Below are positions 31,902-42,598 of a DNA stretch of 64,000 nt, in pieces. The stretch's first letter is position 1; each line of letters starts with the position of its first letter. The stretch comes from Anaspis maculata. Taxonomy: Eukaryota > Arthropoda > Insecta > Coleoptera > Scraptiidae. The notes beneath the pieces are model-generated. The model was not told the origin of the DNA and did no database searches. It saw only the letters and a program-made list of their open reading frames with translations. The translations under genes and the position numbers were made by a program. Location: NCBI GenBank assembly GCA_949128115.1, contig OX421967.1:8794070-8858069 (forward strand). Reading direction: 5' to 3'.

Positions 31902-32852
31902 TCTACACCTTTTCCAACTGAAAATCAGAGAGCGTCAAGTGGAAACCAGAAAGCGTCAGATGTAAATCAGATTAGTCAACTGTAATTCGGAAAGCGTCAG
32001 ATGTAATTCAGATTAGTCAACTGTAATTCGGAAAGCGTCAGATGTAATTCAGATTGGTCAGTTGAAAATCACAGAGCGTCAGATGAAATTCAGTTTAGTC
32101 AATTGTAGTTCAGAGAGCGTCAAATGTAATTCAGAATCCCCTTTTTCACTTTTTCTCAGTTTATTACAATCAGCACATCATTGAAAATTTGCACAAATAT
32201 CCATGGTAAATCAGATATGGGTCACATTTGATGCATTCTTGCATTGACTTCAACAATTCCTCGAATTCCAAAAGTCGGTCAACAAGAAAATAAGTTATTA
32301 TGGCTGGAAAATTGAAAAGATAATTTTCTGATATCTTACCCTATAATTTGAGGAGAAAGGCCGTTTCGAAGCATAGGTAGGTACATGGAGTGGCTTTCAT
32401 GGATCAGTTGAAAGAATTCAGCTGCAGTTGGTACCAAAAAATATGGAGAACCTGTATAAAATATGACATAAAGAAGGCGTATGAGCTGGAGAAAACAGCT
32501 ATGAAAAATAATGTTTCAAATCAGTTCATTCCTTCACAAGCTAGGACGCTTCGAGTCCTTTTTTTTTTTGTAAGTCAATTCAATTGGAGAACACTATCTC
32601 AATACGGTGGTAGTGATGGGACGTATTTTCCTGCTGCCTACTCCAAGACAATTATTTATTTTGAATTACACTTGATGTTTTCGGAATTACATCTGATGCT
32701 TTCTGAATTACAATTGACCAATCTGAATTACATCTGGCGCTTTCTGAATCACAATTGACCAATCTGAATTACATCTGACGCTTTCTGAAAATCATTTGAT
32801 ACATCTGAATTTCACTTGATGCTTTCTGATTTACAGTTAGAAAAGGTGTAGA
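31902..32852. mobile_element. Foldback with inverted 41-bp minisatellite arms
   Basis: The left arm (31902-32150) consists of 41-bp units of the type CAGATTAGTCAACTGTAATT followed by CGGAAAGCGTCAGATGTAAT. The right arm (32640-32852) is the reverse complement. The ends TCTACACCTTTTC and GAAAAGGTGTAGA are inverted. Each 41-bp unit looks like a dimer of two similar halves of about 20 bp. The interior (32150-32640) includes an open frame of 122 codons with no domain that I recognise. The arrangement resembles Foldback (FB)-like elements with repetitive arms. Clear target duplications were not found. Confidence 0.72.
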
Positions 32853-32959
32853 CTCGATTGGACCCCCCCCCCTATTGCTTCTTAATTGTAATTTGAAGCC
32901 CTGCTGAGCCCCCTCGCATTTTCCGTTACTTCCAGAGCATAATTCAATAATCGCCTTTG

Positions 32960-33304
32960 CAGCGACGGCGCCAGGGGGTGACCAGGGTGGGCACGTGCCC
33001 CCCCTAAAATCATAGGTGCCCACCCGATTTCTCAGCTAATGTCTCGGAAAATGCATATTATTATGAAAAAACCACACTGCCTAAACTGCATAACAAAGTA
33101 CATACTAATGAAAACAACCTAAAATAAGAACATATCTCGTTGTTTTTTTTCTATAAAACTTCTTTGCGCTTGACAATTCTTTATCTAAAGAGAAAAGTTG
33201 ATTGGAGAATGAAGGGTTCAACAGATAACTAGATTAGTGCCCACCCCCCTGAATAGTGTGCTTTTTTGTGCGCACTTGTTCAAGAAATGCTAGCGCCGCT
33301 GCTG
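32960..33304. mobile_element. hAT-like MITE, 8-bp duplication
   Basis: The ends CAGCGACGGCGCCAG and CTAGCGCCGCTGCTG are imperfect inverted repeats of 15 bp starting with CAG, as in many hAT elements. The flanks CGCCTTTG (32952-32959) and CACCTTTG (33305-33312) agree at 7 of 8 bases, the duplication length of hAT transposases. Inside are GTGGGCACGTGCCCCCC and TGCCCACCCCCC. The 345 bp are non-coding. It inserted into the satellite. Confidence 0.78.
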
Positions 33305-33961
33305 CACCTTTGTGCCGTCATGTCATTTGAAGACCTTTCAGGTCCCCTTGTGCCCTCATGTATAGTTAAGATGCCTATAATCAGCTCACTTCTGTTTCCA
33401 TCCCGATTTTTATCGACTTTTAGAATACCAGTGAGCCCCTCTTTTGTCCCCTTTTGTTACATGAAGCCCCTTGAACCCCCTTGTATCGCCAGGATTGTTT
33501 GATCCCTGATGAGACCTCTTGTGTTCTCGTGGCTTTCAGAATTCCAGTGAACCATCTTGTGCCTTATTTCATTGCTGGAAGCACCTTATGACTTCATATG
33601 ATATTCGGAGACCTATCGGGCCCCCTTGTGTCCTCAAGTTGGAGCCTTACTTAGCCCACTTAGTTTTTATTGGCTTCAACAATATGTACAATAAGCCCCC
33701 TTTCACCTTCATTTGTAATATAAAGCTCAATCCATTGAGCACCCTTGTATTTTTTGTGTCATTCGGATGTGCCTCTTGTGCCTTCATGTATCGTTTGGAG
33801 CCATAATGACCCCTCCTATGTCTTTTTGTAGCTTTCAGACTTCCAGTGAGCCCCCTTGTGCCTTCTTGCGTTGTTGGAAGTCCTAGTGTGAATCCCTGTG
33901 CCTTAATACGATATACGAAGCCCTATCGGCTCCCATATCTTCATGTGCAGTTCAGAGCCCA

Positions 33962-35099
33962 AATTAATCGAACAGGAGGATGCGAGTCGGGGTTGATGAT
34001 GGTGAGACATCGGACTTGTATGGTGTTGACCTGGGGGTTCCTCAGGGCTCCGTTCCGGGGCCGCTACTCTTTTTATTATCTATCAATGATTTACCTGACC
34101 ATATATCTCAAGGTCTTTAGTGATGTTCGCTGATGACAGCTCAATGGCGGTTTCGGGGTGGAGCCCGGGGGAGCTCAGGGCCTTGATTTCTGACATATCC
34201 TGCCAGTTCCATCAATGGTGCCTTTAAAACAAGTTGATTGTGAATCCGGAGAAGACCGTTGTCGTAAAGTTTTGCAATAGAAAGGTTAGCGACGACTTGA
34301 GTTCCGTGGTTGGTGGCTTTCCCGTGGTCGGCTCTTCGTCTACCAAGTTCCTTGGTCTTCATGATTGTTGATCAGTCGCTTGGCTGGGGTCAGCACATCG
34401 TAGCCGCCTGTAAAAAATTGAATTCGACCTTCTATGCTATTTTGAAGCTCAGAACTACATACTTTGGGTCCAGCTGATTTTTTCAATACCTACTATTCTC
34501 CGGCCTATTCTTGCTTAAAGTTATCACATTGTCTTTTGGGGTGCATCTCTCAGCAGTCACAGGGCTTTTGTAGGCCAAAAAAGAATCATTAGACTAATCT
34601 TTGATCTTTCGTATCAACAATCATGCAGACCGGTTTTCATGGAGCAGAAAATTTTGCCTTTGCCCTGCATCTTCGTTTATAAATTTTGATTACTACATAG
34701 TTTAAAACAATGTACACACTCTTAAAAGAAACTGTGATCATCACAGCTAGTCCACTAGGCAGTAGGCACCGACATTCTTTAGTCACATCTAGTCATAATT
34801 CTAGTCAGTATGGAAGGTCTCCGAGTTACAGGGGTATACAAATGTATGATAACTTACCACATAAGTTCAAAACTATGACCTCCAAAGAATTTTCTAAACA
34901 TGTCAAGGATCAGCTGCTGTTCCATTGTTTCTACTTAACTCTGTTGACGAGTATAATTATGTTATGTGACTTGTAACTGTTATCTGTGATATTATGTTAC
35001 TGTCGAATTAACATTGTTCATGATGTTATTTATTTATTGTATGACGTGTACATCCGACACTTCGGCCCCGTACAAATAAAATTCTATTCTATTCTATTC
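33962..35099 (+). pseudogene. 5'-truncated CR1/Jockey-like non-LTR retrotransposon
   Basis: Starts in the reverse transcriptase domain with GVPQGSVPGPLLFLLSINDL in one frame and FADDSSMAVSG, the catalytic ADD box, a little later in another. Next come an NPEKT...FLGLH stretch (about 34235-34370), a SWSRKF-like stretch and the C-terminal SPSYRGIQMYDNLPHKFK. It closes with AATAAAATTCTATTCTATTCTATTC, a polyadenylation-like signal and an (ATTCT)n tail at 35078-35099. Several stops and frameshifts make it non-functional. Endonuclease and most of the RT are missing. It lies between forward and reverse satellite blocks. Confidence 0.75.
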
Positions 35100-35660
35100 A
35101 AATCCTCTTGTGTTTTCGAATCTTTGAGTGACTTTCAAGGCACGAGAGATTTGCACTAGGCCTTACAACAACGCAAGAAGGCACAAGGGGGCTCAATAGA
35201 GATCCAAGTGACACGGAAAAATGTAAGGGGCTCAGTAAGGCTTCAAACGATATCAAAGACACAAATGGGCCCAATATGGATCGAGCTTTATATAACACAT
35301 CAAGGTGAAAGGGGGCTTATTGGTACCTACTCTTGAAGCCAATAAAAACATGAGTGGGCTAATTAGGGCTCCAAATATTATATGAAATCATAAGGTGCTT
35401 ATAAAAGGGCAGCGGGAGGCTTACTGAAGTTCTCATGTAATGAAAACACATAAGGGGGCTAACTAGCCTCCAAATCACACTTGCCTTTAAGGTACTTGGA
35501 GGCACAAGGGACACAACTAGAGTTTCCAGCAACGCAAGAAGGCACAAGATGGCTTACTGGAATTCTGAAAGCCACGGAAAAAACATGAGGGAACTCATTA
35601 GGGCTCCAAACGAAGGGCTTAAAATAATACTGGTGACACAAAGGGGTCCAAGGGACTCTC
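35100..35660 (-). repeat. Degenerate satellite, reverse block
   Basis: Repeats of the type GAAGGCACAAGGGGGCTCA.T spaced about 45-55 bp are the reverse complement of the family on the left side of the inserted retrotransposon. The orientation changes across the insertion. Confidence 0.7.
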
Positions 35661-36174
35661 TATAACAGAAAAAAATCAATAAAAAAATTTAACAAAAATT
35701 GATAAAAATGGCTGGCAAGAGACTAATCAATATAATAAGTAATCAACCAAATTTTTTCAAATTGCTATTTCCTTGTACAGGATGAACCGATTTAGGTCGT
35801 TGTTATTTTGGTTTGTTAAAAGAAATCTGTTCTTGTCCAAACCATCAATATAGTTACCATCGCAAGAATCGCAAGAGCGTTTATAAAAAAAGAATTCATT
35901 TGGCTATTCAGCGATACGAAGTTTGCTTGAATCTAAAAATTACAAACATTTGGCGAGGAAAATAAAACAGTCAAGTTTTTGCTAGGCCCACCCAGTAGGT
36001 AGGTCCCTACTTTTATGATGAGTAACACATGTATTTTAGGTAAATTTGAGAAACAGTTTGAGATATCTCAAAATGGTTTGTTCCACATTATCAAGCATCA
36101 GATAAGGAGTATGTGTGATAATTCTTATGTTCCGACCTATTTTGATTCATAAAACAGAATTTCTCGATATTTGA
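35661..36174. other. No feature recognised
   Basis: A/T-rich sequence with no coding or repeat signal other than a GTAGGTAGGTCCCTAC string near 35995. Confidence 0.4.
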
Positions 36175-37347
36175 TCACCCTGTGGGCATCTGCGAAGGGA
36201 TTACCATCGTAGAGACACATTTCGAAATCAAGGCATTGGTCCGTATGACAATCTTGTCGGATGGCATCGCGATACCACGAGTAGCAACTTTCAGGCCATT
36301 CCAAGTGATAACATCTGTACGATTCATAGGATCATAGACCTGGAATAGTGGAGAAGACATTTTTTTTATGATGATCCCCACATGACTGTTCTTTGTAACT
36401 CTGCCTATTTGAAGATTGGCACATTTCTAATATATGACAAAAAAAAATTGTGAAACAGTCATAAGGGCCTCGTGGGGCCCAAAACCTCGACAACTTCGAT
36501 TGTATTATGACTACAACGATACTGCCTCAAAAAATTTGCAACCGAATATTCGATTTTTCAAATCTAAGAAGTCTTTATGGTAAGGGTCTCTGAGGCTTGA
36601 CAGCATTTTGTTTCTCTCAGGAGGATTTGTGGGCATAGATTCTGTCTTGTGGCACTTGTTTACACATCACTGTAATCGACTTATCTGCCTTGGGTTCTAT
36701 CAAACTTTTACTGGCAGATTAAATCTATCACGTTGATAGTTGCAATGCACCAGTCAATAAGATGGTCAGTTGCTTAGTTACTATGAGAGTGATTAAGTTA
36801 TCGCGTAATAAAAGTTTGGCGGAACCGGAGGTTAGTTGACGGAAATTTAATCTCTGGATAGTGTTCAGGGATTCCCCAATCTTGAGAGCTGGATGTCCAT
36901 GAGGTTTGGCAGAAATTCTGTCTTCTAGAGCTTTAGTTGGCAAAGATCCTGTTTGTTGTAGTGCTAGTCTTCACATATCATTGTAACAGACTTAATAACA
37001 AGAATTTCATTACAAATAATTGCCAGGGAACCTACAATCTGGAAAGTCTCCATGAAAAGGACCTCTGTCAGAGAAGTACTAATGATGAGGGTTTGGAGCT
37101 TGGTAGAAATTCTGTCTTGAGAACCGTTGGGTACACATGACACAATTCCAGCTGAATCTACTTGCAGGTTTTCGTCATGGTTTTTGCTCAGAACTTCTAG
37201 CAAATATTGCTCTGTTCTAGCCCAATCTCTGAGCAATTTCATTAGATCACCCAAAGAAGCAGAATTATACGGAGAGACCCTCCAGTACGCGTTTTTCAAG
37301 AATTCTACGGGCTTACGCACGCAATGAGTCATCTCGTCTCGCGTCAA
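36175..37347 (-). other. Possible decayed host exons (minus strand)
   Basis: Three minus-strand frames have protein-like composition: 36175-36381, 36728-36943 and 36964-37347. The last starts MTHCVRKPVEFLKNAYW and continues LMKLLRDWARTEQYL. The first follows a plausible splice acceptor (pyrimidines then ATTCCAG before GTCTATGATCC). A repeated motif CAAGACAGAAT(T/C)T(C/A)T occurs three times on the minus strand (about 37110, 36925, 36650), and a GTTACAATGAT-TGTG-like string occurs twice. This suggests internally duplicated units. I do not recognise the protein. These may be exons of a repetitive host gene, a pseudogene or chance frames. Confidence 0.3.
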
Positions 37348-39594
37348 AATTGATTCGGATCCAGCACCGCGAACGGCTCTTGAGCACCAGCGTTTTCCGC
37401 AAAATTAAACAAATTCCTCCTCTTCCCGGACCCCTTTCCTCCAGTCCTCCCGCCATGCCCGGCTAGGAGCCATTATTTTGAATTTACATTCAAAACTTGT
37501 ACAATATTGAAGGCAACATTAATCCTAACATATTTCCTCTTTGGCTCCGAAGGCTGCAAATGGAGAGAAACTAACACGCGAGCTCTCTCGCCATGCGCCA
37601 CCGCCGCCATCAGGCAGCGGCAATCTTAATTTACAGATTCTGAGCCTGCAGAGGAACGTTTTCCGAATCATTGATCACAATTTTCTTACTAATTTGTTTG
37701 GTGGCGGTGCTCCAGCGGAATCGGGATCCAGGAGCCCACCCCTCTCGTACTACCACACTCTCAAAATTAATTTATGCGATTCCGGAATCGCGCGTGATTT
37801 TTAAAACTGGAGCAGCAACTTCGCAGGATTTATATGTACAGGGTGCGTCGGTAGTGGCTCGATTCAGATTCTCGATAGACGCCTGTATATTACAACAACG
37901 GAGGAATAAATAAAATATTTAGTCTTGAGAAGAAGCTTTATCGCCCAACAACACAAGTCATACAAAGGACAATTGGGAGAAGGAGAAGCTAATTCATCAC
38001 ACTGTCGTTACGACTTTTTGAGAACTATAACTGATCCCTTTCTATTTGAGATTTTTGTGTAATCTCGGGAGTTCGTCTTCGTCTATTTTGACTAAACTGC
38101 TGCTAGGTGAACTGCCTGGCGGTTAAGAGTCACAGCATCAGACTATGTTGCTAGCTTTAGTCTACATATCGATGCGTGCATTTGTGATTTGATTTCCAGG
38201 CTCTTTATGCAGAAACCTGAATCTGGAGACCAAACTTTTTGAATTGCAAGAAAACTAGTAAAAAAAAAAACTCATACTCATGTTTTCCACATAAAAATAA
38301 AATATAGCCTGGACGACATGTTCACGTGTATGTGCGTAAATACACCAGCATCCTTTCATTCGCCGTTTTCTCATCGATGGACATGCCAAATTTCCGGATT
38401 AGAATTCCGTACACCCTGTATACATCGACGAATTCCTGGTGAGGCTACTGAAGGAGAGAGGTCGGAGAGAGAGTGAATGCTGTGCCGCTGGAGAGAGCTC
38501 AAAGCTCAAGATTCGGTCGGTAAACCAAAACAGATCGTGGTGGGCCCATTGCAGATCGGCTGCTGTTTAATGCCGTTCCGAGCCATTTGTAACTTTGTTG
38601 CTTCATTTCCTTTCGGGCCGCCCGCTGCTCCCGATGCTCTGGCTGCTGCTTGCCAGTAAGTACTTGCGATTCTCTTATTCTGCCGGGTGTTCCCCCTTTT
38701 ATTTTTCCCTTTCCTTTTTTTCGGGGGCGTCCATTACCGGGATAAGTCCGTGATCCATCAATTTTTATTGCTTCGAGGACTAGTGCTCGCGGTGGTGGTG
38801 GCGATGAACTCAAACAAACAAGGCATATTGTGGAGTGGAGAGTTCGAAAAAATTCCTGATGATGCAAGGATTTTATCAGGATATGACTCACAAATCTGAG
38901 AGAAAGTGATTCTATGTCTTTGAGGATTTGAATTCTGAACAAATAATCCCAATTCCGCTGAACGGGAGGTTAACTAGAATCACTGTGCAAAAGTGGAGAA
39001 ATCTGGAGATATGTATCCATCTTGGTCCAGTTGGACACAACTTTATCCAATAGCCTGCATCTTCAACGGTACCTACGATCCAACAAATTGGAAATCCGAA
39101 AACCCAGAATTTCTAGTAATAAACCACACCAAAACCAAATCTTCTTCAATAAAAAAATTCACAATGAAAGCGTCCAGCAGACGGCATGAAAATCAATGCT
39201 AACTGACTTTACAGGAAGCTAAAATATCTATGCTAATAAGATTCCTAAAATAACGGTTTCTTCTGAACTGAGTTACAAAAAAAATACAGAATCCCTTTCG
39301 ACTGTCCAAAAGTCAAAATTCCTGTCGATAAGATATCTTGAATACTCTTCAAGATCATTTGATGAATTGAATCTCTGACTATGAATTTTTTCGAGACAAA
39401 AAAGTTGCAAAAAACAACAGCATCCCTGGCGGTTATCCAACTCAGTGCTCAGAGTTACACTCGCTGTCATTGCGTGCGCGTGCCCTGAAATATTCCGCTT
39501 CTTTATGAAGTCAGGGCCACAACGAGAGAGGGCGCCTTGACTCCTAACTCACTGCTTTGGCCAAAGCCAGCGTGAATAAATACAGAAGCGAAGC
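37348..39594. other. Mostly single-copy segment
   Basis: No repeat partner was found for most of this region. It has GC-richer patches (37360-37620, 38440-38700) with CCGCCGCCATCAGGCAGCGG and poly-pyrimidine strings, and TACAGGGTG/CACCCTGTA motifs at 37835 and 38411. No open frame shows a recognisable domain; the minus-strand frame 38499-38942 is low-complexity. It may contain host regulatory or untranslated sequence. Confidence 0.35.
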
Positions 39595-39602
39595 AGGACA
39601 AC

Positions 39603-40745
39603 TAGGGTTTCACGAGACCGGCCTTGGTCTTGGTCTTGGTCTTGGTCTTGGTCTCGAATTCAAGACCAAGACCAAGACCAAGACCATCATTTTATTGTCG
39701 AGACCAAGACCAAGACTTGGCCCCCAAGACCAAGACCAAGACCAAGACTTTTCAAGTCTTGGTCTCGAGTCTCGACTTTTTTTCCGTATTTTGACTAATT
39801 CAAAGAAAAAAAATCTAGCTAGATGCGAGCAACAGTATATACCATATTATGCAAGTCTGTGGTCGGGTTCATTTTTAAGAATGTTAAATATTATGTGATT
39901 GACTTAAGAACACTGCCTCGATTAGAACTTTTACTTTTATTATTAGTTATTGCATGAAGGTAATTTATTGTGGATGTGCGAGGTGCCGCGAGGTGCCGTG
40001 GCTAAGTTCAACAGTTTTTATGGTTCAACTCGTAAATAGTGTATAGTTGTGACAAAGTGCTTGATTTATGGTACCTACTAATACGGGATACTATTCCATT
40101 TGGCAGGCAACACATACCTACCCCAGGCCCTGAAGTGAAGTCATAAAAGTAAAATCTAACAAATTAGTAGGACGTATTGAATAACCAGCCCAAATAAAAA
40201 TACATCGTTTTCTATATGTATACCTACCCACAATTACAACCCGGCATAGCCTCTTTGCTTTTCTCTGTTTCCCATATAGTAGGTACTTGCGGGGGTTTTC
40301 AAAACTACTTTGTTTGAGGGTGTTTCTTAAAAATACAAAGAATCCAAAGTTTATGTATTGTGTTTTATTTAAAGAACAAACAAAAATTTTCTAATTCCAT
40401 CTTAATCTTCGCTTGGAGACGCTTGGAGTTCTAGTTAAAATTCGTTCAAGGCATTGTAGCTTTGGAAATTGTTGATAAAAAATAATAATTTAGTTTGATA
40501 GGGTTCGTAATAGTCGAGGCAATAGTTTTTTAAATTATTGTTCTTGTTGTTGTATTTTTATTTTGGACTTGGGGATTGGGGAATCGAGACTCGAGACCAA
40601 GACCAAGACCTCCACGTCAAGACCAAGACTCTTGCTGTCAAGACCAAGACCAAGACCAAGACCAAGACCAGATTTTCAGACATTTTCGAGACCAAGACCA
40701 AGACCAAGCGGGTCTTGGTCTTGGTCTTGGTCTCGTGAAACCCTA
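39603..40745. mobile_element. hAT-like element with AAGACC/GGTCTT subterminal arrays
   Basis: Perfect 17-bp inverted ends TAGGGTTTCACGAGACC (39603-39619; inverse 40729-40745) are flanked by a perfect 8-bp duplication AGGACAAC (39595-39602, 40746-40753). The length of the duplication points to the hAT superfamily. Both subterminal zones (39620-39775, 40585-40728) are packed with GGTCTT hexamers and their inverse AAGACC, which could fold into hairpins. The interior is A/T-rich and I find no transposase motif, so it is non-autonomous. The target is the 15-bp GACAACTTGACGC minisatellite that continues at 40747. Confidence 0.88.
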
Positions 40746-40746
40746 A

Positions 40747-40800
40747 GGACAACAACTTGACGCGGGACAACTTGACGCCAAAACAACTTGACGCTGGGAG
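40747..40800 (-). repeat. 15-bp minisatellite, locus 1
   Basis: Three copies of a GGACAACTTGACGC-type unit. Part of it forms the target duplication of the neighbouring hAT-like element. Related arrays occur at 42023-42160 and 45300-45440. Confidence 0.75.
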
Positions 40801-42022
40801 TTAAAATAATTTCGGAACTCTAGTTGGCCAGTTTGTGTCTTTTTGTCTCCCAATTGGCCCCCTTCTGTTTTTCTGTTGTTTTACGGAACTAGCAAGCTCC
40901 TTATGCCTACTTGTGTCTTATGTTTTTGAGTTCCAATGACTTCAGTCTGTATAACTCGAAGTCACAGCCCCCATGTGACTTTATGTGTCATTTCAAGTCT
41001 TGATGAGCCCCCTACTTGTGTCTTCGTGTTGTTTTCGAAACTGTACTGGAGTCATTTGGTTTTTCCATAGTTTTTTAAGGAACCTCAATAACCCCCTCGA
41101 TGACCTTCTTGTGCTTTCATGTGAAACTCCAAATTCTATCGAGCCCCTTTGTATCTTCTTGTGCTTTGAAACCCTGCATGCTCACATTCTTTCTTGCTGG
41201 CTCAATCTGGGCCGTGTGTGACGCCTCCAGCCCCGCAACGAGCTTCATTTTGTTTTCTCATGTCGTGGAATCCTGGCGCCCCTCGTTATGTTTTGCCATG
41301 TTAATCGAAGACCTAACGGACCCCCTTAGTCTGTATTTGTCGTTTTGATACCAGAGTATCCCCCTTGTGTCTTCATGTGGTATTTTATGAGGCCCTGATG
41401 AACCCCCTTGTATCTCCTTGTGTTTCTAGTCCTATATGGCGCCCTCTCGGGCGCCCCCGTTATGCTTTGCTTTGTCAATCGGAGCTTCAAGAGGCCTTTC
41501 TGTGTCTTCATGTGTCATTTTGACGATGAGCCCCCTCGTGTTTTCTGCGTGGTTTTCGGAAATCGCGAGTCCCCTCTTGCTCACTTTTCCCATGTTTTGG
41601 AGTTCTAGCGACCCATTATGTCTTGCTGTGTCAATCGGAGCCTCCCTTCTGTCTTCATGTACCGTATTGTGCTCCGATGACCCCATTCTATTCTCTTGCC
41701 AGTTTCGGAACACCATCGAGACCCTTTGGATCTTTTTCACTTTGGAGCCTTACTGGCCCCTATTGTGTTTTTTGTGTCTTTTTGAGCCCCCAATGAACCC
41801 TTTGATGTTTTCCTGAGGTTTTCGGAATTCCAAGCGAGCCCGATCATGTCTTCTTGTGTTTTGGAGATCTAGAGGCCCTCCTTGTGTTCTGCTGTGTGAT
41901 TCGGAGCCCCAGTGAACTCCCCTGTCTCTTCATGTGTCGTCTCGACTGATGATGAGTCCCGTTTTGTCATTTTTTTTTAATGTTTCCTTACTCTGTTCCC
42001 ACAGAGTCCCTGACACAAATCG
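40801..42022 (+). repeat. Degenerate satellite, forward block
   Basis: Repeats of about 40-55 bp of the type GAGCCCCCTTGTGTCTTCATGT with a linker such as GTTTTCGGAGTTCTAGT or GTCAATCGGAGC. The two linker types seem to alternate in places, giving a longer order near 41440-41640. Open frames on both strands (for example 41436-41816) are translations of the array and not genes. Confidence 0.75.
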
Positions 42023-42160
42023 CCCGACGTCAAGTTGTTCCGGCGTCAAGTTGGTCGAAGCAGGACAGCTTGACGCCGGCCATCCTGACGCGGCACAACT
42101 TGACGCCAGGACAATCTAACGCGTGGACAATTTGATGTGTAGATCCAAGCCTTGACGCGC
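42023..42160. repeat. 15-bp minisatellite, locus 2 (orientation switches)
   Basis: GACGTCAAGTTGTTCCGGC-type units run forward, then the inverse GGACAGCTTGACGCC and CACAACTTGACGCC follow, so the array turns around at about 42060. Confidence 0.75.
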
Positions 42161-42598
42161 TTCCTTATTGTGTCTTCTTCCTTATTGTGCCTTATTGTGT
42201 CCTCATTGTGAGTTGCTTTTGGAACTCCATCAAGCCACAATCTATCTTCTCAGATTTTGTAGTTGTTGAGTTCTTCCGAGAGTTCTTCTTTGTCAATCGG
42301 AGCGCCGATGAGCCTCCGAGTCTTTTTGGGTCGTTCCGAGCCCCGATGAACCCTCTTGTGTTTACTTGATGTGCTCGGAGTTCTGAGAAGCCCCCTGGTG
42401 TCTTTCTATATGTTTTAGAGCTCAAGTGACTCTTATTTTGTCTTGCTTTGTTAACTTGGAATTCCAGTGGATCCTTTTATGTATTTATATGTCGTTTTGA
42501 GCCCTGATGAGCCCCCTTGCGTGCTCATGTTGTTTTCGGAATCGTAGTTTCTACCCTTTCTGTCTCCATATGGCGTTGTAAACACCCTTATCCAAAGC
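42161..42598 (+). repeat. Degenerate satellite, continuation
   Basis: The same GAGCCCC...CTTGTGT family as 40801-42022. It ends at the left inverted repeat of the element 42599-44639 and continues after it. Confidence 0.7.

Larger units (their letters stand above)
31726..33961 (+). repeat. Degenerate satellite, forward block with two insertions
   Basis: GAGCCC.(A/C)(A/T)GAGCCCCCTTGTG-(C/T)CTTCATGTG-type repeats, spaced about 40-55 bp, occupy 31726-31900, 32860-32951 and 33305-33961. They are separated by a foldback (31902-32852) and a hAT-like MITE (32960-33304). Strong divergence between units makes the exact period uncertain. Confidence 0.7.

Noticed and set aside
31905..32150. CRISPR-like regular repeats
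   Set aside because: The 41-bp units are contiguous with no unique spacers, are mirrored at 32640-32852, and the genome is eukaryotic; a minisatellite.
37541..37913. Plus-strand frames with Pro/Ser-rich translation
   Set aside because: Short, overlapping, with no conserved motif; possibly untranslated or regulatory sequence.
38499..38942. 147-codon minus-strand frame
   Set aside because: Low-complexity basic and proline stretches arise from pyrimidine-rich DNA; no support.
41436..41816. Long open frames on both strands in the satellite
   Set aside because: They are translations of the GAGCCCC...CTTGTGTCTTCATG repeats and change with copy divergence.
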